A stretch of DNA of 64,000 nt from Halomonas gemina (GCF_023554995.1 NZ_JAMJPK010000001.1:1-64000); one strand, 5' to 3'; shown: positions 45,914 through 54,904, counted from the stretch's first letter. Made by a program: numbers and translations. The notes: generated from the sequence alone by a model not told the origin.

Positions 45914-45998
45914 GTCTGCTCCTGTAGCAGTGTGAATGCTGCAGTGCAGTGTAGGCGTCTCGGCAGCCGTTGTCGCTTGATGATGTGCCGCCTCAACA

Positions 45999-46112
45999 CT
46001 ACCGGCTGCCGAGCAGCAGCAGGCTGGCATCCAGCGCCTGCCAGCCCCACCAGGCCAGAGCCAGGGCGGCGGCGGCCAGCAGGGCGAGCAGCCCCCGGCG
46101 TGCGCGACTCAT
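45999..46112 (-). CDS. 37-residue single-helix membrane peptide
   Basis: MSRARRGLLALLAAAALAL, then AWWGWQALDASLLLLGSR. Basic N-terminus followed by one strong transmembrane helix. Its ATG overlaps the stop of the 82-residue gene upstream (ATGA), the reason to believe in it. Size and layout recall small subunits of membrane complexes such as CydX, but no partner complex is nearby. Confidence 0.5.
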   Translation of the reverse strand: MSRARRGLLALLAAAALALAWWGWQALDASLLLLGSR

Positions 46113-46357
46113 GCCTTGGCCTCGGCGTTGGCCTGGCGGGGCGAGGGGCGGTCGCGCAGCATTCCGCCCAGGGGCACCATCAATGCCGCCAGCCCGCCCA
46201 TCACCAGCAGGGCGGCGGACCAGCGGAGCCACTCCAGCAGTCCCAGGGTGCCGGGCAGCATCGCGAACTGGCCGAAGGAGCCCGCGGCGCTGACGATGCC
46301 CATGGCCAGGCTGCCCAGGACGATGATCAGCAGGGTATGGCGGCACAGCGCATCCAT
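46109..46357 (-). CDS. 82-residue two-helix membrane protein, unknown
   Basis: From ATG 46357: CRHTLLIIVLGSLAMGIVSA and LRWSAALLVMGGLAALMVPL form two helices, then a charged C-tail (DRPSPRQANAEAKA). Translationally coupled to a 37-residue peptide. An upstream in-frame ATG (46405) is possible. No family recognised. Confidence 0.55.
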   Translation of the reverse strand: MDALCRHTLLIIVLGSLAMGIVSAAGSFGQFAMLPGTLGLLEWLRWSAALLVMGGLAALMVPLGGMLRDRPSPRQANAEAKA

Positions 46358-46493
46358 TCGGAGACGACCTGTTTGCAGACTAATGACAGGGCTACTATCG
46401 CGCATCTGATCTGCTCAGGCCACCGTGCCATATGAACCATGCTGATGGTCGGGGCCATCCGGAGCCGGAGATCAACACCTCGCGGGCCGGGGT

Positions 46494-48479
46494 TCAGGGG
46501 GCGTCCTGCTGGTGGGGGGGCACGATGCCCAGGCGCTTCATGCGCCGGTAGATCGTGGGGCGCGACAGCCCGAGCTCCCGGGCCACGGCACTGATGTTCC
46601 AGTGGTGCTTTCGCAGGGCGTCGTGCAGGGGGTCTTCGCCCCGTGCCAGAGCCGGGTAGCCGACGGCGAGCCTGTCAAGAGATGAGCGGGGCTGCGCTGC
46701 CGGATGGGCCAGGTGGCCGCTGATGCATTCCTCCGGCAGGTCGCCGACCACTACCTCGTTGCCTTCATGGGTGGCCAGGGCATAGCGCAGGGCATTGTGA
46801 AGCTCGCGGATGTTGCCCGGCCAGGGATAGGCGAGCAGGGCACTCATGGTATCGCCGCGAAGCCGGGACTGCGACTCGCCGCGCTCTGTCTGCAGCTCCT
46901 TGAACAGACGCCGGATCAGGTAGCCCTTGTCGGCTCGCTCGCGAAGCGGCGGCAGGCGCAGGCTGGCGCCGTTGAGGCGATAGAAGAGGTCTTCACGGAA
47001 GTCGCCAGATTCAATCAATCCGCGCAGGTCGCGGTGGGTGGCCGCGACGACCCGCAGGTCGACCTTCAGCGGCCGGCTGGCACCGATCGGCAGCACCTCT
47101 TCCTCGGCCAACACCCTCAGCAGCCGGGTCTGCAGCTGCAAGGGCATGTCGCCGATCTCGTCGAGGAAGAGGGTGCCGCCGTCGGCCTGGGCGATCAGCC
47201 CCTTCATGCCCTTGCTGCTGGCGCCGGTGAAGCTGCCGGGCTCGTAGCCGAACAGTTCGCTCTCGATCAGCGACTCGGGCATGGCGGCGCAGTTGATGGC
47301 CACGAAGGGCTTGTCGTGGCGACGGCTGGAATCGTGCAGGGCCCGGGCAATGCGTTCCTTGCCGGTGCCGGTTTCACCGATCACCAGGATATTGATCGGC
47401 TCGTTGCGCAGTCGGGCGGCGCGGGTCAGGGTGTCGCGCATCGCCGGATCGTCGTCGGCCAGCGTCTCCAGCGGCGCCAGGCTGGAATCCTGACGGCGCG
47501 TTTCGCCGGTCGGTGCGCGGCGGCGCTGTGGCTCGATCAGGGTGGCGAAGTGCAGTTCGTGGTGGCGATGGGTGCGGAAGGCGCGCACCCGGTCATCGCC
47601 ATAGTGCTGGGTGTCGAGAACGTCGCCGATCTCGGCGTCAATCAGGTCCTGGATGTTCCAGGCGCGGAAGGGGCGGGCCTCGCCGGGGCCGGGCAGGGGC
47701 AGCTCGTGATGGCGCAGCAGCTTGCGCCCGGCAGTGTTGGCGGCCACCAGGGTGCCATCCTCCTCGATGGCGATCAGGTAGCGTCGATTGATCTGCACGA
47801 ATTCCCGCGAGCGATCCAGGCAGACGATGTGGTAGCCGCTGTAGCGCTGCAGAAAGAAAGCGTCCTCGATCATCCGGGCATAGTGCTTGACCACCTGCAG
47901 GGCGAAGGTCTGGGAGGCCTTGGACTCCGGTGAGCGATAGGCCGAGATGTCGAGTACCGCCAGCAGTTGACCGTCGGGGTCGAAGACCGGTGCCGCGGTG
48001 CAGGTTAACTGAATGTGGTGGGCGCTGAAGTGATCGCTATGGTGGCAGGTCAGTGGCACTTGTTCCTGGATGCAGGTACCCACCGCGCAGGTGCCGGCGT
48101 GCTCCTCGCTCCAGTCGGCCCCCAGGTAGAGGCCGGTGCGCTGGTGCTCGCGCTGGGCGCTGTTCGAGCCGAGGAACTGCACGGCGATGCCTCGGGCATC
48201 GGTGAGCAGCACCACATAGTCGAGTGACGTTATCTGGCGATAGAGTTGTTCCACGCCGGCTCGCGCCACCTGGATCAGGGCATCTGCTTGATCCTGATGC
48301 TCGCGCAGGGTGCGGTCGGGGACATAGCGGGGTGGGCTGGGCGCGGTAGGGTCGAGACCGTAGCGGTCGATGCAGCGGCGCCAGGAGCGCTCGATGACCG
48401 CATGCTCGATACCGCCTGGGTTTTCGAGGGCGTGGAGGATCGTTGCGACATGCTCTCGCTGTGTTTGGGCGGTGCTCAT
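46494..48479 (-). CDS. sigma-54-dependent transcriptional activator, AcoR-like
   Basis: 661 residues. N-terminal sensory region with a GAF domain (about 75-210; LDYVVLLTDARGIAVQFLGS, HAGTCAVGTCIQEQVPLTCH rich in Cys/His) and a PAS-like part (~235-320). AAA+ domain: Walker A GETGTGKE (368-375), sigma-54 loop GSFTGA (415-420, Ser for the usual Ala), Walker B GTLFLDE, Arg finger ATHRDLRG region. C-terminal Fis-type HTH (ISAVARELGLSRPTIYRRMK). AcoR relatives switch on acetoin-dehydrogenase operons. Divergent from exactly such an operon, with a sigma-54 promoter and repeats between. Confidence 0.92.
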   Translation of the reverse strand: MSTAQTQREHVATILHALENPGGIEHAVIERSWRRCIDRYGLDPTAPSPPRYVPDRTLREHQDQADALIQVARAGVEQLYRQITSLDYVVLLTDARGIAVQFLGSNSAQREHQRTGLYLGADWSEEHAGTCAVGTCIQEQVPLTCHHSDHFSAHHIQLTCTAAPVFDPDGQLLAVLDISAYRSPESKASQTFALQVVKHYARMIEDAFFLQRYSGYHIVCLDRSREFVQINRRYLIAIEEDGTLVAANTAGRKLLRHHELPLPGPGEARPFRAWNIQDLIDAEIGDVLDTQHYGDDRVRAFRTHRHHELHFATLIEPQRRRAPTGETRRQDSSLAPLETLADDDPAMRDTLTRAARLRNEPINILVIGETGTGKERIARALHDSSRRHDKPFVAINCAAMPESLIESELFGYEPGSFTGASSKGMKGLIAQADGGTLFLDEIGDMPLQLQTRLLRVLAEEEVLPIGASRPLKVDLRVVAATHRDLRGLIESGDFREDLFYRLNGASLRLPPLRERADKGYLIRRLFKELQTERGESQSRLRGDTMSALLAYPWPGNIRELHNALRYALATHEGNEVVVGDLPEECISGHLAHPAAQPRSSLDRLAVGYPALARGEDPLHDALRKHHWNISAVARELGLSRPTIYRRMKRLGIVPPHQQDAP

Positions 48480-48528
48480 GTTGGTGACCTTGCGCCGACG
48501 AGTCGGCGTGTCATCGGGTGTTGTTGTC

Positions 48529-48708
48529 TTGTTTAAAAGGTACGCCTCAAGGCGGGGGGCGGTGATTCGACCTTCGTCTTCCCCCCTTTACACCTGTAAC
48601 GCTTCCTGTAAATCCCCTTGTCACAGCGACTGTAATATTCGCCGTTCACCTCGCGGTGACAGGCGCCCCCTCCGTTCATGCATTGCTGACTCTTCCTTTT
48701 AAAAACAA
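48529..48708. promoter_or_regulatory. upstream activating sites for the AcoR-like activator
   Basis: CTGTAACG (48594-48601), CTGTAA (48606-48611), TGTCACAG (48619-48626) and CGACTGTAAT (48627-48636) cluster ~100-140 bases before the sigma-54 promoter, the usual enhancer distance. The same words recur at 55683-55734. Further out an inverted pair TTGTTTAAAAGG (48529-48540) and CCTTTTAAAAACAA (48695-48708) frames the region. Confidence 0.65.
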
Positions 48709-48733
48709 TGCCCTGCCTTTGTTTGGACATATG

Positions 48734-48749
48734 TGGCACGGAAGCTGCT
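48734..48749 (+). promoter_or_regulatory. sigma-54 promoter of the GMC/E1/E2 operon
   Basis: TGGCACGGAAGCTGCT: GG and GC elements separated by exactly 10 bases, close to TGGCAC-N5-TTGCW. It lies ~85 bases before the first gene and downstream of the putative enhancer repeats; the divergent gene encodes a sigma-54 activator. Confidence 0.78.
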
Positions 48750-48831
48750 CTGGCAGGAGTGTGCGGCCGAGCGGTCGCCCTGGCTGATTACTACACGAAA
48801 CAAGGTCTTGCATAACAACAGGAGCCAAGCC

Positions 48832-49350
48832 ATGAGCCATTCCCAAGAAGCGTCGAGGGTCAGTCGGCGCCGCTTTCTCACCCTTTCCGGGCAAGGCGCC
48901 CTGCTGGTCGGCGGTATGGCGCTCGGCGCCGGTGGCCTCTGGCCGCGTTGGGCCCTGGCCGAGCCCGACCTGGCCGCCGGCCTGCTGCGCATGGGCCGTG
49001 ACATCTATCCCCACGACGCCATCGCCGACAGCTACTACCTCACTCCGCTCGAGCCGCTGCTGGAAAGCGACCGGGCGATGATCGCCGACGGCCTGGCCGA
49101 CCTCGACCGCCGGGCCCACGACGCCCATGGCCGGCGTTATGCCGAGATCGAACAGGAGACCGATCGGGCGGCGCTGCTGCGCAAGATCGAGGACGGCGAG
49201 TTCTTCCAGACGGTGCGGGGCACCCTGGTGGTGGGGCTCTACGACAACCCCGAGCTGTGGGAGCCGTACTTCGGCTACGAGGGGGCGTCGTGGAGGCAGG
49301 GCGGCTATCTCCACCGCGGCTTCGACGACCTGGAGATCGACTGGCTGTGA
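48832..49350 (+). CDS. Tat-signal gluconate 2-dehydrogenase subunit 3-like protein
   Basis: 172 residues from ATG 48832 (AGGAG upstream). Twin-arginine signal SRRRFLTL (11-18) with hydrophobic GALLVGGMALGAGGL, then the subunit-3 domain (LLRMGRDIYPHDAIADSYYL; TVRGTLVVGLYDNPELWEPY). In flavoprotein dehydrogenases of the gluconate/glucose type this small subunit escorts the signal-less GMC subunit through Tat. First gene of the sigma-54 operon, directly before a GMC gene, so the pair probably forms a periplasmic dehydrogenase. The usual cytochrome c subunit is absent. Confidence 0.85.
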   Translation: MSHSQEASRVSRRRFLTLSGQGALLVGGMALGAGGLWPRWALAEPDLAAGLLRMGRDIYPHDAIADSYYLTPLEPLLESDRAMIADGLADLDRRAHDAHGRRYAEIEQETDRAALLRKIEDGEFFQTVRGTLVVGLYDNPELWEPYFGYEGASWRQGGYLHRGFDDLEIDWL

Positions 49351-49405
49351 CGCACGATATCCCGGTGTGACACGACAACAACAACCGAATCGAGAGGAAC
49401 TCGCC

Positions 49406-50986
49406 ATGACAACCCGTTTCGCCTATGACGACGACAGCGTGGTGGTGATCATCGGCTCCGGTGCCGGAGGCGGCACCCTGGCCCAGGCCCTGGCCCGGAA
49501 GGGCATCGACAGCGTGGTGCTGGAAGCCGGCAAGCGCTACCAGATGAACGACATCGAGAACGACGAATGGGAGATGTTCAAGAAGATCTCCTGGCTCGAT
49601 GAGCGCATCACTGCCGGCCCCCGCCAGCTCACCGAGACCTTCCCCGGCCTGCCGGCCTGGATCGTCAAGGGGGTGGGCGGCAGCACTATTCACTGGGCCG
49701 GTGTGTCGCTGCGTTTCCAGCCCCACGAGTTCAAGTTGCACAGCGAGATCGGCGATCTCGAGGGGGCCAACCTGCTCAACTGGCCGATCTCCTACGAGGA
49801 ACTCGAGCCCTACTATGTGAAGGCCGAGCGCCACATGGGGGTGACCGGGGACTCCACCGGGATGCCTTATCACCAGTGGAACAACAACTTCAAGGTGCTG
49901 GCCGCTGGCGCCGAGCGCATCGGTTACAAGCAGTTGCGCTCCGGTCCCATGGCCATCAACACCGAGGAGTACGACGAGCGTGGGCGCTGCATGCAGGCCG
50001 GCTTCTGCATGCAGGGCTGCCGCTTCGGTGCCAAGTGGTCGACCATGTACTCCGATATCCCTCGCGCCGAGGCCAGCGGCCATTGCGAGGTGCGGCCCCG
50101 CTCCATGGCGCTGAAGATCGAGCACGATGACCAGGGCCGGGCCACGGCGGTGGTCTACGCCGATGGCGACGGCAATCAGCATCGCCAGCGGGCCCGGGCG
50201 GTGTGCGTGGCCGGCAACTCCATCGAGTCGCCGCGCCTGCTGCTCAACTCGCACTCCTCGATGTTCCCGGATGGCCTGGCCAACTCCTCCGGCCAGGTGG
50301 GGCGCAACTACATGACCCACGCCACCAGCTGCATCTTCGGCGTGATGCCCAAGCCCGTGCACATGCATCGTGGCACCACCTTCGCGGGCATCATCTCCGA
50401 CGAGGCGCGCCTCGATCAGTCGCGAGGCTTCGCCGGCGGCTACACCCTGGAGGTGATGTCGCTGGGCGTACCCTTCTTCGCCAAGTTCATGGACCCCACC
50501 AATGCCGGCTGGGGCCGCGATATCACCACGGCCCTGGACAAGTACGACCACCTCTCCGGGGTGTGGATCTGCGGCGAGGACCTGCCGATGGAGCAGAACG
50601 GCATCACCCTGCACGACACCCGGAAGGATCAGCACGGCCTGCCGGTCCCCGTCGTCTACAAGGGGGATCACCCCAACGATGCGAGGCTGCGCCGCCACGG
50701 CGAACAGCAGGCACGCCGCTGCTACGAGGCCGCGGGTGCCGAGCGCATCTTCAAGGTGCCGGACTTCCCCACCAGCCATAACGTCGGCACCAACCGCATG
50801 AGCGCCCGGCCCGAGGACGGGGTGGTCAACCGGTGGGGGCAGGCCCACGACATCGACAACCTCTTCATTTCCGACGGTAGCCAGTTCACCTCGAGCGGTG
50901 CCGAGAACCCGACCCTGACCATCGTCGCCCTGGCGCTGCGCCAGGCCGACCACATCGCCGAGCGCATGCAGCGCCAAGAACTCTGA
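49406..50986 (+). CDS. GMC family FAD-dependent oxidoreductase (gluconate dehydrogenase-like large subunit)
   Basis: 526 residues from ATG 49406. FAD-binding VIIGSGAGGGTLAQALARKG (14-33), KGVGGSTIHWAGVSLRF, a Cys-rich MQAGFCMQGCRFGAKWS, and C-terminal catalytic HNVGTNRMS with FISDGSQFTSSGAENPTLT. Closest in style to large subunits of gluconate/sugar/alcohol dehydrogenases. No signal peptide of its own, consistent with export together with the Tat-bearing small subunit. It would oxidise an alcohol or polyol and pass electrons to the respiratory chain. Substrate unknown. Confidence 0.87.
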   Translation: MTTRFAYDDDSVVVIIGSGAGGGTLAQALARKGIDSVVLEAGKRYQMNDIENDEWEMFKKISWLDERITAGPRQLTETFPGLPAWIVKGVGGSTIHWAGVSLRFQPHEFKLHSEIGDLEGANLLNWPISYEELEPYYVKAERHMGVTGDSTGMPYHQWNNNFKVLAAGAERIGYKQLRSGPMAINTEEYDERGRCMQAGFCMQGCRFGAKWSTMYSDIPRAEASGHCEVRPRSMALKIEHDDQGRATAVVYADGDGNQHRQRARAVCVAGNSIESPRLLLNSHSSMFPDGLANSSGQVGRNYMTHATSCIFGVMPKPVHMHRGTTFAGIISDEARLDQSRGFAGGYTLEVMSLGVPFFAKFMDPTNAGWGRDITTALDKYDHLSGVWICGEDLPMEQNGITLHDTRKDQHGLPVPVVYKGDHPNDARLRRHGEQQARRCYEAAGAERIFKVPDFPTSHNVGTNRMSARPEDGVVNRWGQAHDIDNLFISDGSQFTSSGAENPTLTIVALALRQADHIAERMQRQEL

Positions 50987-51000
50987 GCGGAGGGATACTC

Positions 51001-51987
51001 ATGCAACCGACCAACGACCAGCGGCTGTGGATGTATCGTCAGATGGTGACCAGCCGCCATCTCGAGGAGCGCATCGAGGCGCTCTACATGGAAGGCAAGA
51101 CCCCGGTGTTCAACATGGCCAAGGGGCCGATCCCCGGCGAGATGCACCTCTCCAACGGCCAGGAACCCTGTGCGGTGGGGGTCTGTGCCCACCTTGACGC
51201 CGAGGACGTCGTCGTCGCCACCCACCGGCCGCACCATATCGCCGTGGCCAAGGGCGTCGACCTCAATGCCATGGTCGCCGAGATCTTCGGCAAGGCTAGC
51301 GGTCTCTCCGGCGGTCGTGGCGGCCATATGCATATCTTCGATGCCGACGTGAACTTCTCCTGCTCGGGGATCATCGGCGAGAGCCTGGGTCCGGCCGCGG
51401 GGGCGGCCCTGTCCCGGAAGATGCAGGGCAAGCCCGGCGTGGCGGTGGCCTTCCTGGGCGAGGGCGCGGCCAACCAGGGCGCCTTCCATGAGGCCCTGAA
51501 CCTGGCGGCGGTGTGGAAGCTGCCGGTGGTGTTCGTCATCGAGGACAACGCCTGGGGCATCTCGGTGGCCAAGCAGGCCTCCACCGCCGTGCCGCGCAAC
51601 GATCTGCGCGCCAGCGCCTACAACATGCCCGGAGTGCATGTCGCCGATAACGACGTGGAGGGTGTGTTTACCGCCGCCGGCGAGGCCATCGCTCGGGCCC
51701 GGGAGGGCGAGGGGCCAACGCTGATCGAGATCGAGACCTCGCGCCTGGCCGGCCACTTCATGGGCGACGGCGAGGACTATCGCCCCGAGGGCGAGAAGGA
51801 GGGCTTGCAGCAGCGCGACCCCATCCCCCGCTATCGCCAGATGCTGATCGAGGCCGGCCTGCTCGACGAGGCCGCCGATACCGAGCTGGTCGGCGAGGCC
51901 CGCGAACGCGTCGAAGCGGCCATCCGCTTCGCCCAGCAGAGCGACTTCCTGCCCCCCGAGGCGGCGCTCGAGACCGTCTTCGTCTGA
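51001..51987 (+). CDS. acetoin/pyruvate dehydrogenase-type E1 component, alpha subunit
   Basis: 328 residues from ATG 51001 (GGAGGG upstream). Thiamine diphosphate motif GEGAANQGAFHEALNLAA followed by DNAWGIS; GGRGGHMHIFD and FSCSGIIGESLGPAAGAA are typical of AcoA/PdhA. With the beta subunit it decarboxylates a 2-oxo acid or cleaves an acetoin-like diketone/ketol, loading the acyl group onto lipoyl-E2. AcoR-type regulation favours an acetoin-like substrate. Confidence 0.9.
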   Translation: MQPTNDQRLWMYRQMVTSRHLEERIEALYMEGKTPVFNMAKGPIPGEMHLSNGQEPCAVGVCAHLDAEDVVVATHRPHHIAVAKGVDLNAMVAEIFGKASGLSGGRGGHMHIFDADVNFSCSGIIGESLGPAAGAALSRKMQGKPGVAVAFLGEGAANQGAFHEALNLAAVWKLPVVFVIEDNAWGISVAKQASTAVPRNDLRASAYNMPGVHVADNDVEGVFTAAGEAIARAREGEGPTLIEIETSRLAGHFMGDGEDYRPEGEKEGLQQRDPIPRYRQMLIEAGLLDEAADTELVGEARERVEAAIRFAQQSDFLPPEAALETVFV

Positions 51988-52004
51988 TTTTCAGGAGAGT
52001 TCCC

Positions 52005-53039
52005 ATGACTAACACAACAGCCACTGACAGCGGCTCTCGCAAGCTGACCATCGCCCGGGCCATGGCCGAGGCAACGGCCCAGGAGATGCGCGCCGACCCG
52101 TCGGTCTTCGTGATGGGCGAGGACGTGGGCCCCCTGGGTGGCGTCTTCGGTAATACCCGGGGTCTCTATGACGAGTTCGGCGGTGAACGCGTTAGAGATA
52201 CTCCCATTTCGGAAACCGCCTTTATCGGTGCTGCGGTAGGCGCGGCATCGGATGGCATGCGCCCCATCGTCGAGCTGATGTTCGTCGACTTCTTCGGCGT
52301 GTGCATGGACGCCATCTACAACATGATGGCCAAGAACACCTACTTCTCCGGCGGCAAGGTCAAGGTGCCGATGGTGCTGATGACGTCCACAGGCGGCGGC
52401 TATTCCGATGGCGGCCAGCACTCCCAGTGCCTCTATGGCACCTTCGCCCACCTGCCGGGCATGAAGGTGGTGGTGCCGAGCAATGCCCATGATGCCAAGG
52501 GCCTGATGACCGCGGCGATCCGCGACGATAACCCGGTGGTCTTCATGTACCACAAGTCATTGCAGGGCATGGGCTGGCTGGGCACCGAGAAGGGCGCCAC
52601 CGTGGCGACGCCCGAGCAGAGCTATACCGTCGAGATCGGCAAGGCCGCGGTGGCGAAGATAGGCCAGGACGTGACCCTGGTGAGTCTCGGTGCCGGTGTG
52701 CATCATTGCCTTCGCGCCGCCAAGGCGCTGGGCGAGGAGGGCGTCGATGCCGAGGTGGTCGACCTGAGAAGCCTGGTGCCGCTGGACCGCGAGACGGTGC
52801 GTGCCTCGGTGGCCAAGACCGGCCGGCTGATCGTGGTCGATGAGGATTACCACAGCTTTGGGGTCAGCGGCGAGATCATCGCCAGTGTGGCCGAGCACGA
52901 CCTTGCCTGCCTCAAGGCCGCGCCCCGACGCGTCGCCTACCCGGACATTCCGATTCCCTTCGCCCCGACCATGGAGCAGTGGGCGCTGCCCAATGCCGAC
53001 AAGATCGTCGACGCCTTCCACCAGATGATGAGCCAGTAA
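52005..53039 (+). CDS. acetoin/pyruvate dehydrogenase-type E1 component, beta subunit
   Basis: 344 residues from ATG 52005. Pyrimidine-binding domain (VFVMGEDVGPLGGVFGNTRG; DTPISETAFIGAAVGAASDG) and transketolase C-domain (DVTLVSLGAGVHHCLRAAKA; DLRSLVPLDRETVRASVAKT; VDEDYHSFGVSGEIIASV). Partner of the alpha subunit. RBS AGGAGAG. Seventeen bases separate the genes. Confidence 0.91.
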   Translation: MTNTTATDSGSRKLTIARAMAEATAQEMRADPSVFVMGEDVGPLGGVFGNTRGLYDEFGGERVRDTPISETAFIGAAVGAASDGMRPIVELMFVDFFGVCMDAIYNMMAKNTYFSGGKVKVPMVLMTSTGGGYSDGGQHSQCLYGTFAHLPGMKVVVPSNAHDAKGLMTAAIRDDNPVVFMYHKSLQGMGWLGTEKGATVATPEQSYTVEIGKAAVAKIGQDVTLVSLGAGVHHCLRAAKALGEEGVDAEVVDLRSLVPLDRETVRASVAKTGRLIVVDEDYHSFGVSGEIIASVAEHDLACLKAAPRRVAYPDIPIPFAPTMEQWALPNADKIVDAFHQMMSQ

Positions 53040-53054
53040 CAGGAGACACCGTCT

Positions 53055-53291
53055 ATGAGCACCGCGATTACCGTACCCGAGGATCTGTGGGAAGGTGACA
53101 ACGAGGGCGTGATCACCGCCTGGCTGGTCAATGACGGCGGCCAGGTGAGCCAGGGCGACCTGGTGGCCGAGGTCATGGTCGAGAAGGCCCAGTACGAGAT
53201 CGAGGCACCGGCCGACGGCCGGCTGACCATCACCAAGCAGGAAGACGAGGTGGTCGAGAAGGGCACCACCATCGCCAGCCTGGACGACTGA
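53055..53291 (+). CDS. stand-alone lipoyl domain protein (E2 N-terminal part)
   Basis: 78 residues, only a biotinyl/lipoyl domain: EDLWEGDNEGVITAWLVNDG, lipoylation site AEVMVEKAQYEIEAPADG (Lys of EKAQ at about 44), and EVVEKGTTIASL at the end. In ordinary complexes this is the N-terminus of E2; here it is its own gene, ending 11 bases before the acyltransferase gene. It must act as a free swinging carrier. Confidence 0.85.
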   Translation: MSTAITVPEDLWEGDNEGVITAWLVNDGGQVSQGDLVAEVMVEKAQYEIEAPADGRLTITKQEDEVVEKGTTIASLDD

Positions 53292-53302
53292 GGAGGCCAC
53301 CG

Positions 53303-54058
53303 ATGCCACTCGACACTCAACCCAGCGCCGCCGAGAGGGCGGCGCACCGGCTCGAGCCGCGCGAGATTCCCCTGCGCGGGATGCGCGGCATGATCGCCAC
53401 CAGGATGCGCGAGAGTCTGCAATCGACCGCTCAGTTGACCCACCATGCCGGCGCCGAGCTCGGGGCCGTCCACGCCCTGCGCGCGCATTGCCGGGATGCC
53501 GGGTTACCGTCCCCCTCGGTTCAGGACGTGCTGCTGCGTCTGGTGGTGCAGACATTGCCGGACTTCCCGATACTGAACGCCACCCTCGAGGACAATCGCA
53601 TTACCGAGCACCCAGGCGTTCATCTGGGTCTGGCCATCCCGCTACCCGGCGACCTGCTGCTGGCGCCGGCGTTGTTCGACGCCCAGACGATCATGCTGGG
53701 GGCACTCCCCGAGGCGCGCCGCGACCTGGTGGCGCAGGCCCGTGCCGGTACACTCGGCGTGCGCGAGCTGACCGGAGCCACCTTCACCGTTTCCAACCTG
53801 GGACGTTCCCGGGTGCACCACTTCACGCCCATCCTCAATGTCCCGCAAGTGGCCATCCTCGGTATCGGCGGTACCCAGGTGCGGCTGGTACCGGACGATG
53901 ACGGGGGCTGGCGAGCCGCCGAGGTGATCGGCCTGTCGTTGACCTTCGACCATCGCGCGGTCAACGGCGAGCCGGCGGCGGCTTTCCTGGATGCGCTCTG
54001 CGAGCGTGTCGAGACACTGGCGCCGGACGCCTTCGACGCGGAACTCGACGAGCAATAA
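53303..54058 (+). CDS. 2-oxoacid dehydrogenase acyltransferase catalytic domain (E2 C-terminal part)
   Basis: 251 residues. Acyltransferase core: PLRGMRGMIATRMRESLQST near the start, FTVSNLGRSRVHHFTPILNV, and active site LTFDHRAVNGEPAAAFL (His in DHRxxNG). No lipoyl and no peripheral-subunit-binding domain, unlike typical E2. Transfers the acyl group from the lipoyl protein to CoA. E3 is not encoded in the operon, so a shared housekeeping dihydrolipoamide dehydrogenase is needed. Confidence 0.86.
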   Translation: MPLDTQPSAAERAAHRLEPREIPLRGMRGMIATRMRESLQSTAQLTHHAGAELGAVHALRAHCRDAGLPSPSVQDVLLRLVVQTLPDFPILNATLEDNRITEHPGVHLGLAIPLPGDLLLAPALFDAQTIMLGALPEARRDLVAQARAGTLGVRELTGATFTVSNLGRSRVHHFTPILNVPQVAILGIGGTQVRLVPDDDGGWRAAEVIGLSLTFDHRAVNGEPAAAFLDALCERVETLAPDAFDAELDEQ

Positions 54059-54101
54059 TGAGCACCGGGCCCTGACCCGACCACTGGCCAGGAGGATACC
54101 C

Positions 54102-54839
54102 ATGATCGGCAGGCCCGAGAGTACCCCCATGAGCTTGCAGCGTCCCTCGGTGGAGGAGGGCCTCGCCGCCGAGGAAGCCCTGCTGGAGGCGGTGTGCCAG
54201 GGTGACACGTCGCTCGCCGGGTTGGCCTGGTCGCCCACCGACCGCGCCCTGGTGATGCCGCGCCGCCACCAGCGCCTGGCAGGCTTCCCCGATGCCCGGC
54301 GCCGTCTCGCTGCAATGGCTTGGCCGATCCAGTTTCGCGCCACCGGTGGCACCCCGGTGCCCCAGAGTCCGGCGGTGGTCAACCTGGCGCTGGCCATACG
54401 CTGCCGGGTAGGCGACTCGGCCGCACACCTCGATTGGGGCTATCGACGCCTGGGTGACCCCTGGTGTGACTGGCTTGCTTCCCTCGGGGTGACCTCGGCC
54501 GATCTGGGCCCGGCACCTGGCGCCTATTGCGATGGGCGCTACAACGTGCGCATCGCGTCACGCAAGCTGGTCGGCACCGCCCAGCGCTGGCGGCGGGTGA
54601 GGGGGTGTCGCGACATGGCCTTGCTGGTCCACGGCGCCATGCAGGTGGAAGACACCCCCGGCGAGCTGGTCGCCGTGGTCAATGCCTTCCAGGCGGCCAT
54701 CGACGATCCCCTGCGCTTCCAGGCAGGGAGTCACATCGCCCTGCGCGACGTCCTGCCCGACCTGCAACTCGAACCCGCCATTCCCCGACTGGTCGCACGA
54801 GTGTTGGCATGGCACGTCGTCCCGGAGGAGGGCTCATGA
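54102..54839 (+). CDS. lipoate-protein ligase A family protein
   Basis: 245 residues from ATG 54102 (AGGAGG 6 bases upstream; ATG 54129 is an alternative). BPL/LplA fold: FRATGGTPVPQSPAVVNLAL (the RxTGG loop), GAYCDGRYNVRIASRKLVGT with the catalytic Lys, then AQRWRR. Attaches lipoate, or transfers lipoyl/octanoyl groups, to the lipoyl protein. Having it as last gene of the operon suggests dedicated modification of the free lipoyl protein. Confidence 0.82.
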   Translation: MIGRPESTPMSLQRPSVEEGLAAEEALLEAVCQGDTSLAGLAWSPTDRALVMPRRHQRLAGFPDARRRLAAMAWPIQFRATGGTPVPQSPAVVNLALAIRCRVGDSAAHLDWGYRRLGDPWCDWLASLGVTSADLGPAPGAYCDGRYNVRIASRKLVGTAQRWRRVRGCRDMALLVHGAMQVEDTPGELVAVVNAFQAAIDDPLRFQAGSHIALRDVLPDLQLEPAIPRLVARVLAWHVVPEEGS

Positions 54840-54874
54840 CTCATCGTGAGGGGGCAGAAGAGGGGAGTCGTTGA

Positions 54875-54895
54875 GGCGGCACCGGCCGTGCCGCC
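54875..54895. terminator. hairpin between convergent lplA-type and VOC genes
   Basis: GGCGGCAC-cggcc-GTGCCGCC, 8-bp stem, followed by GTCTT on the plus strand. Sits in the 65-bp convergent gap, so it can end both transcripts. Confidence 0.55.
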
Positions 54896-54904
54896 GTCTT
54901 ACCG

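Noticed and set aside
46494..48479. AcoR-like activator as non-functional because the sigma-54 loop reads GSFTGA
   Set aside because: Ser at the second position of GAFTGA is a mild change in a position that tolerates variation; nearby sigma-54 promoters suggest it works.
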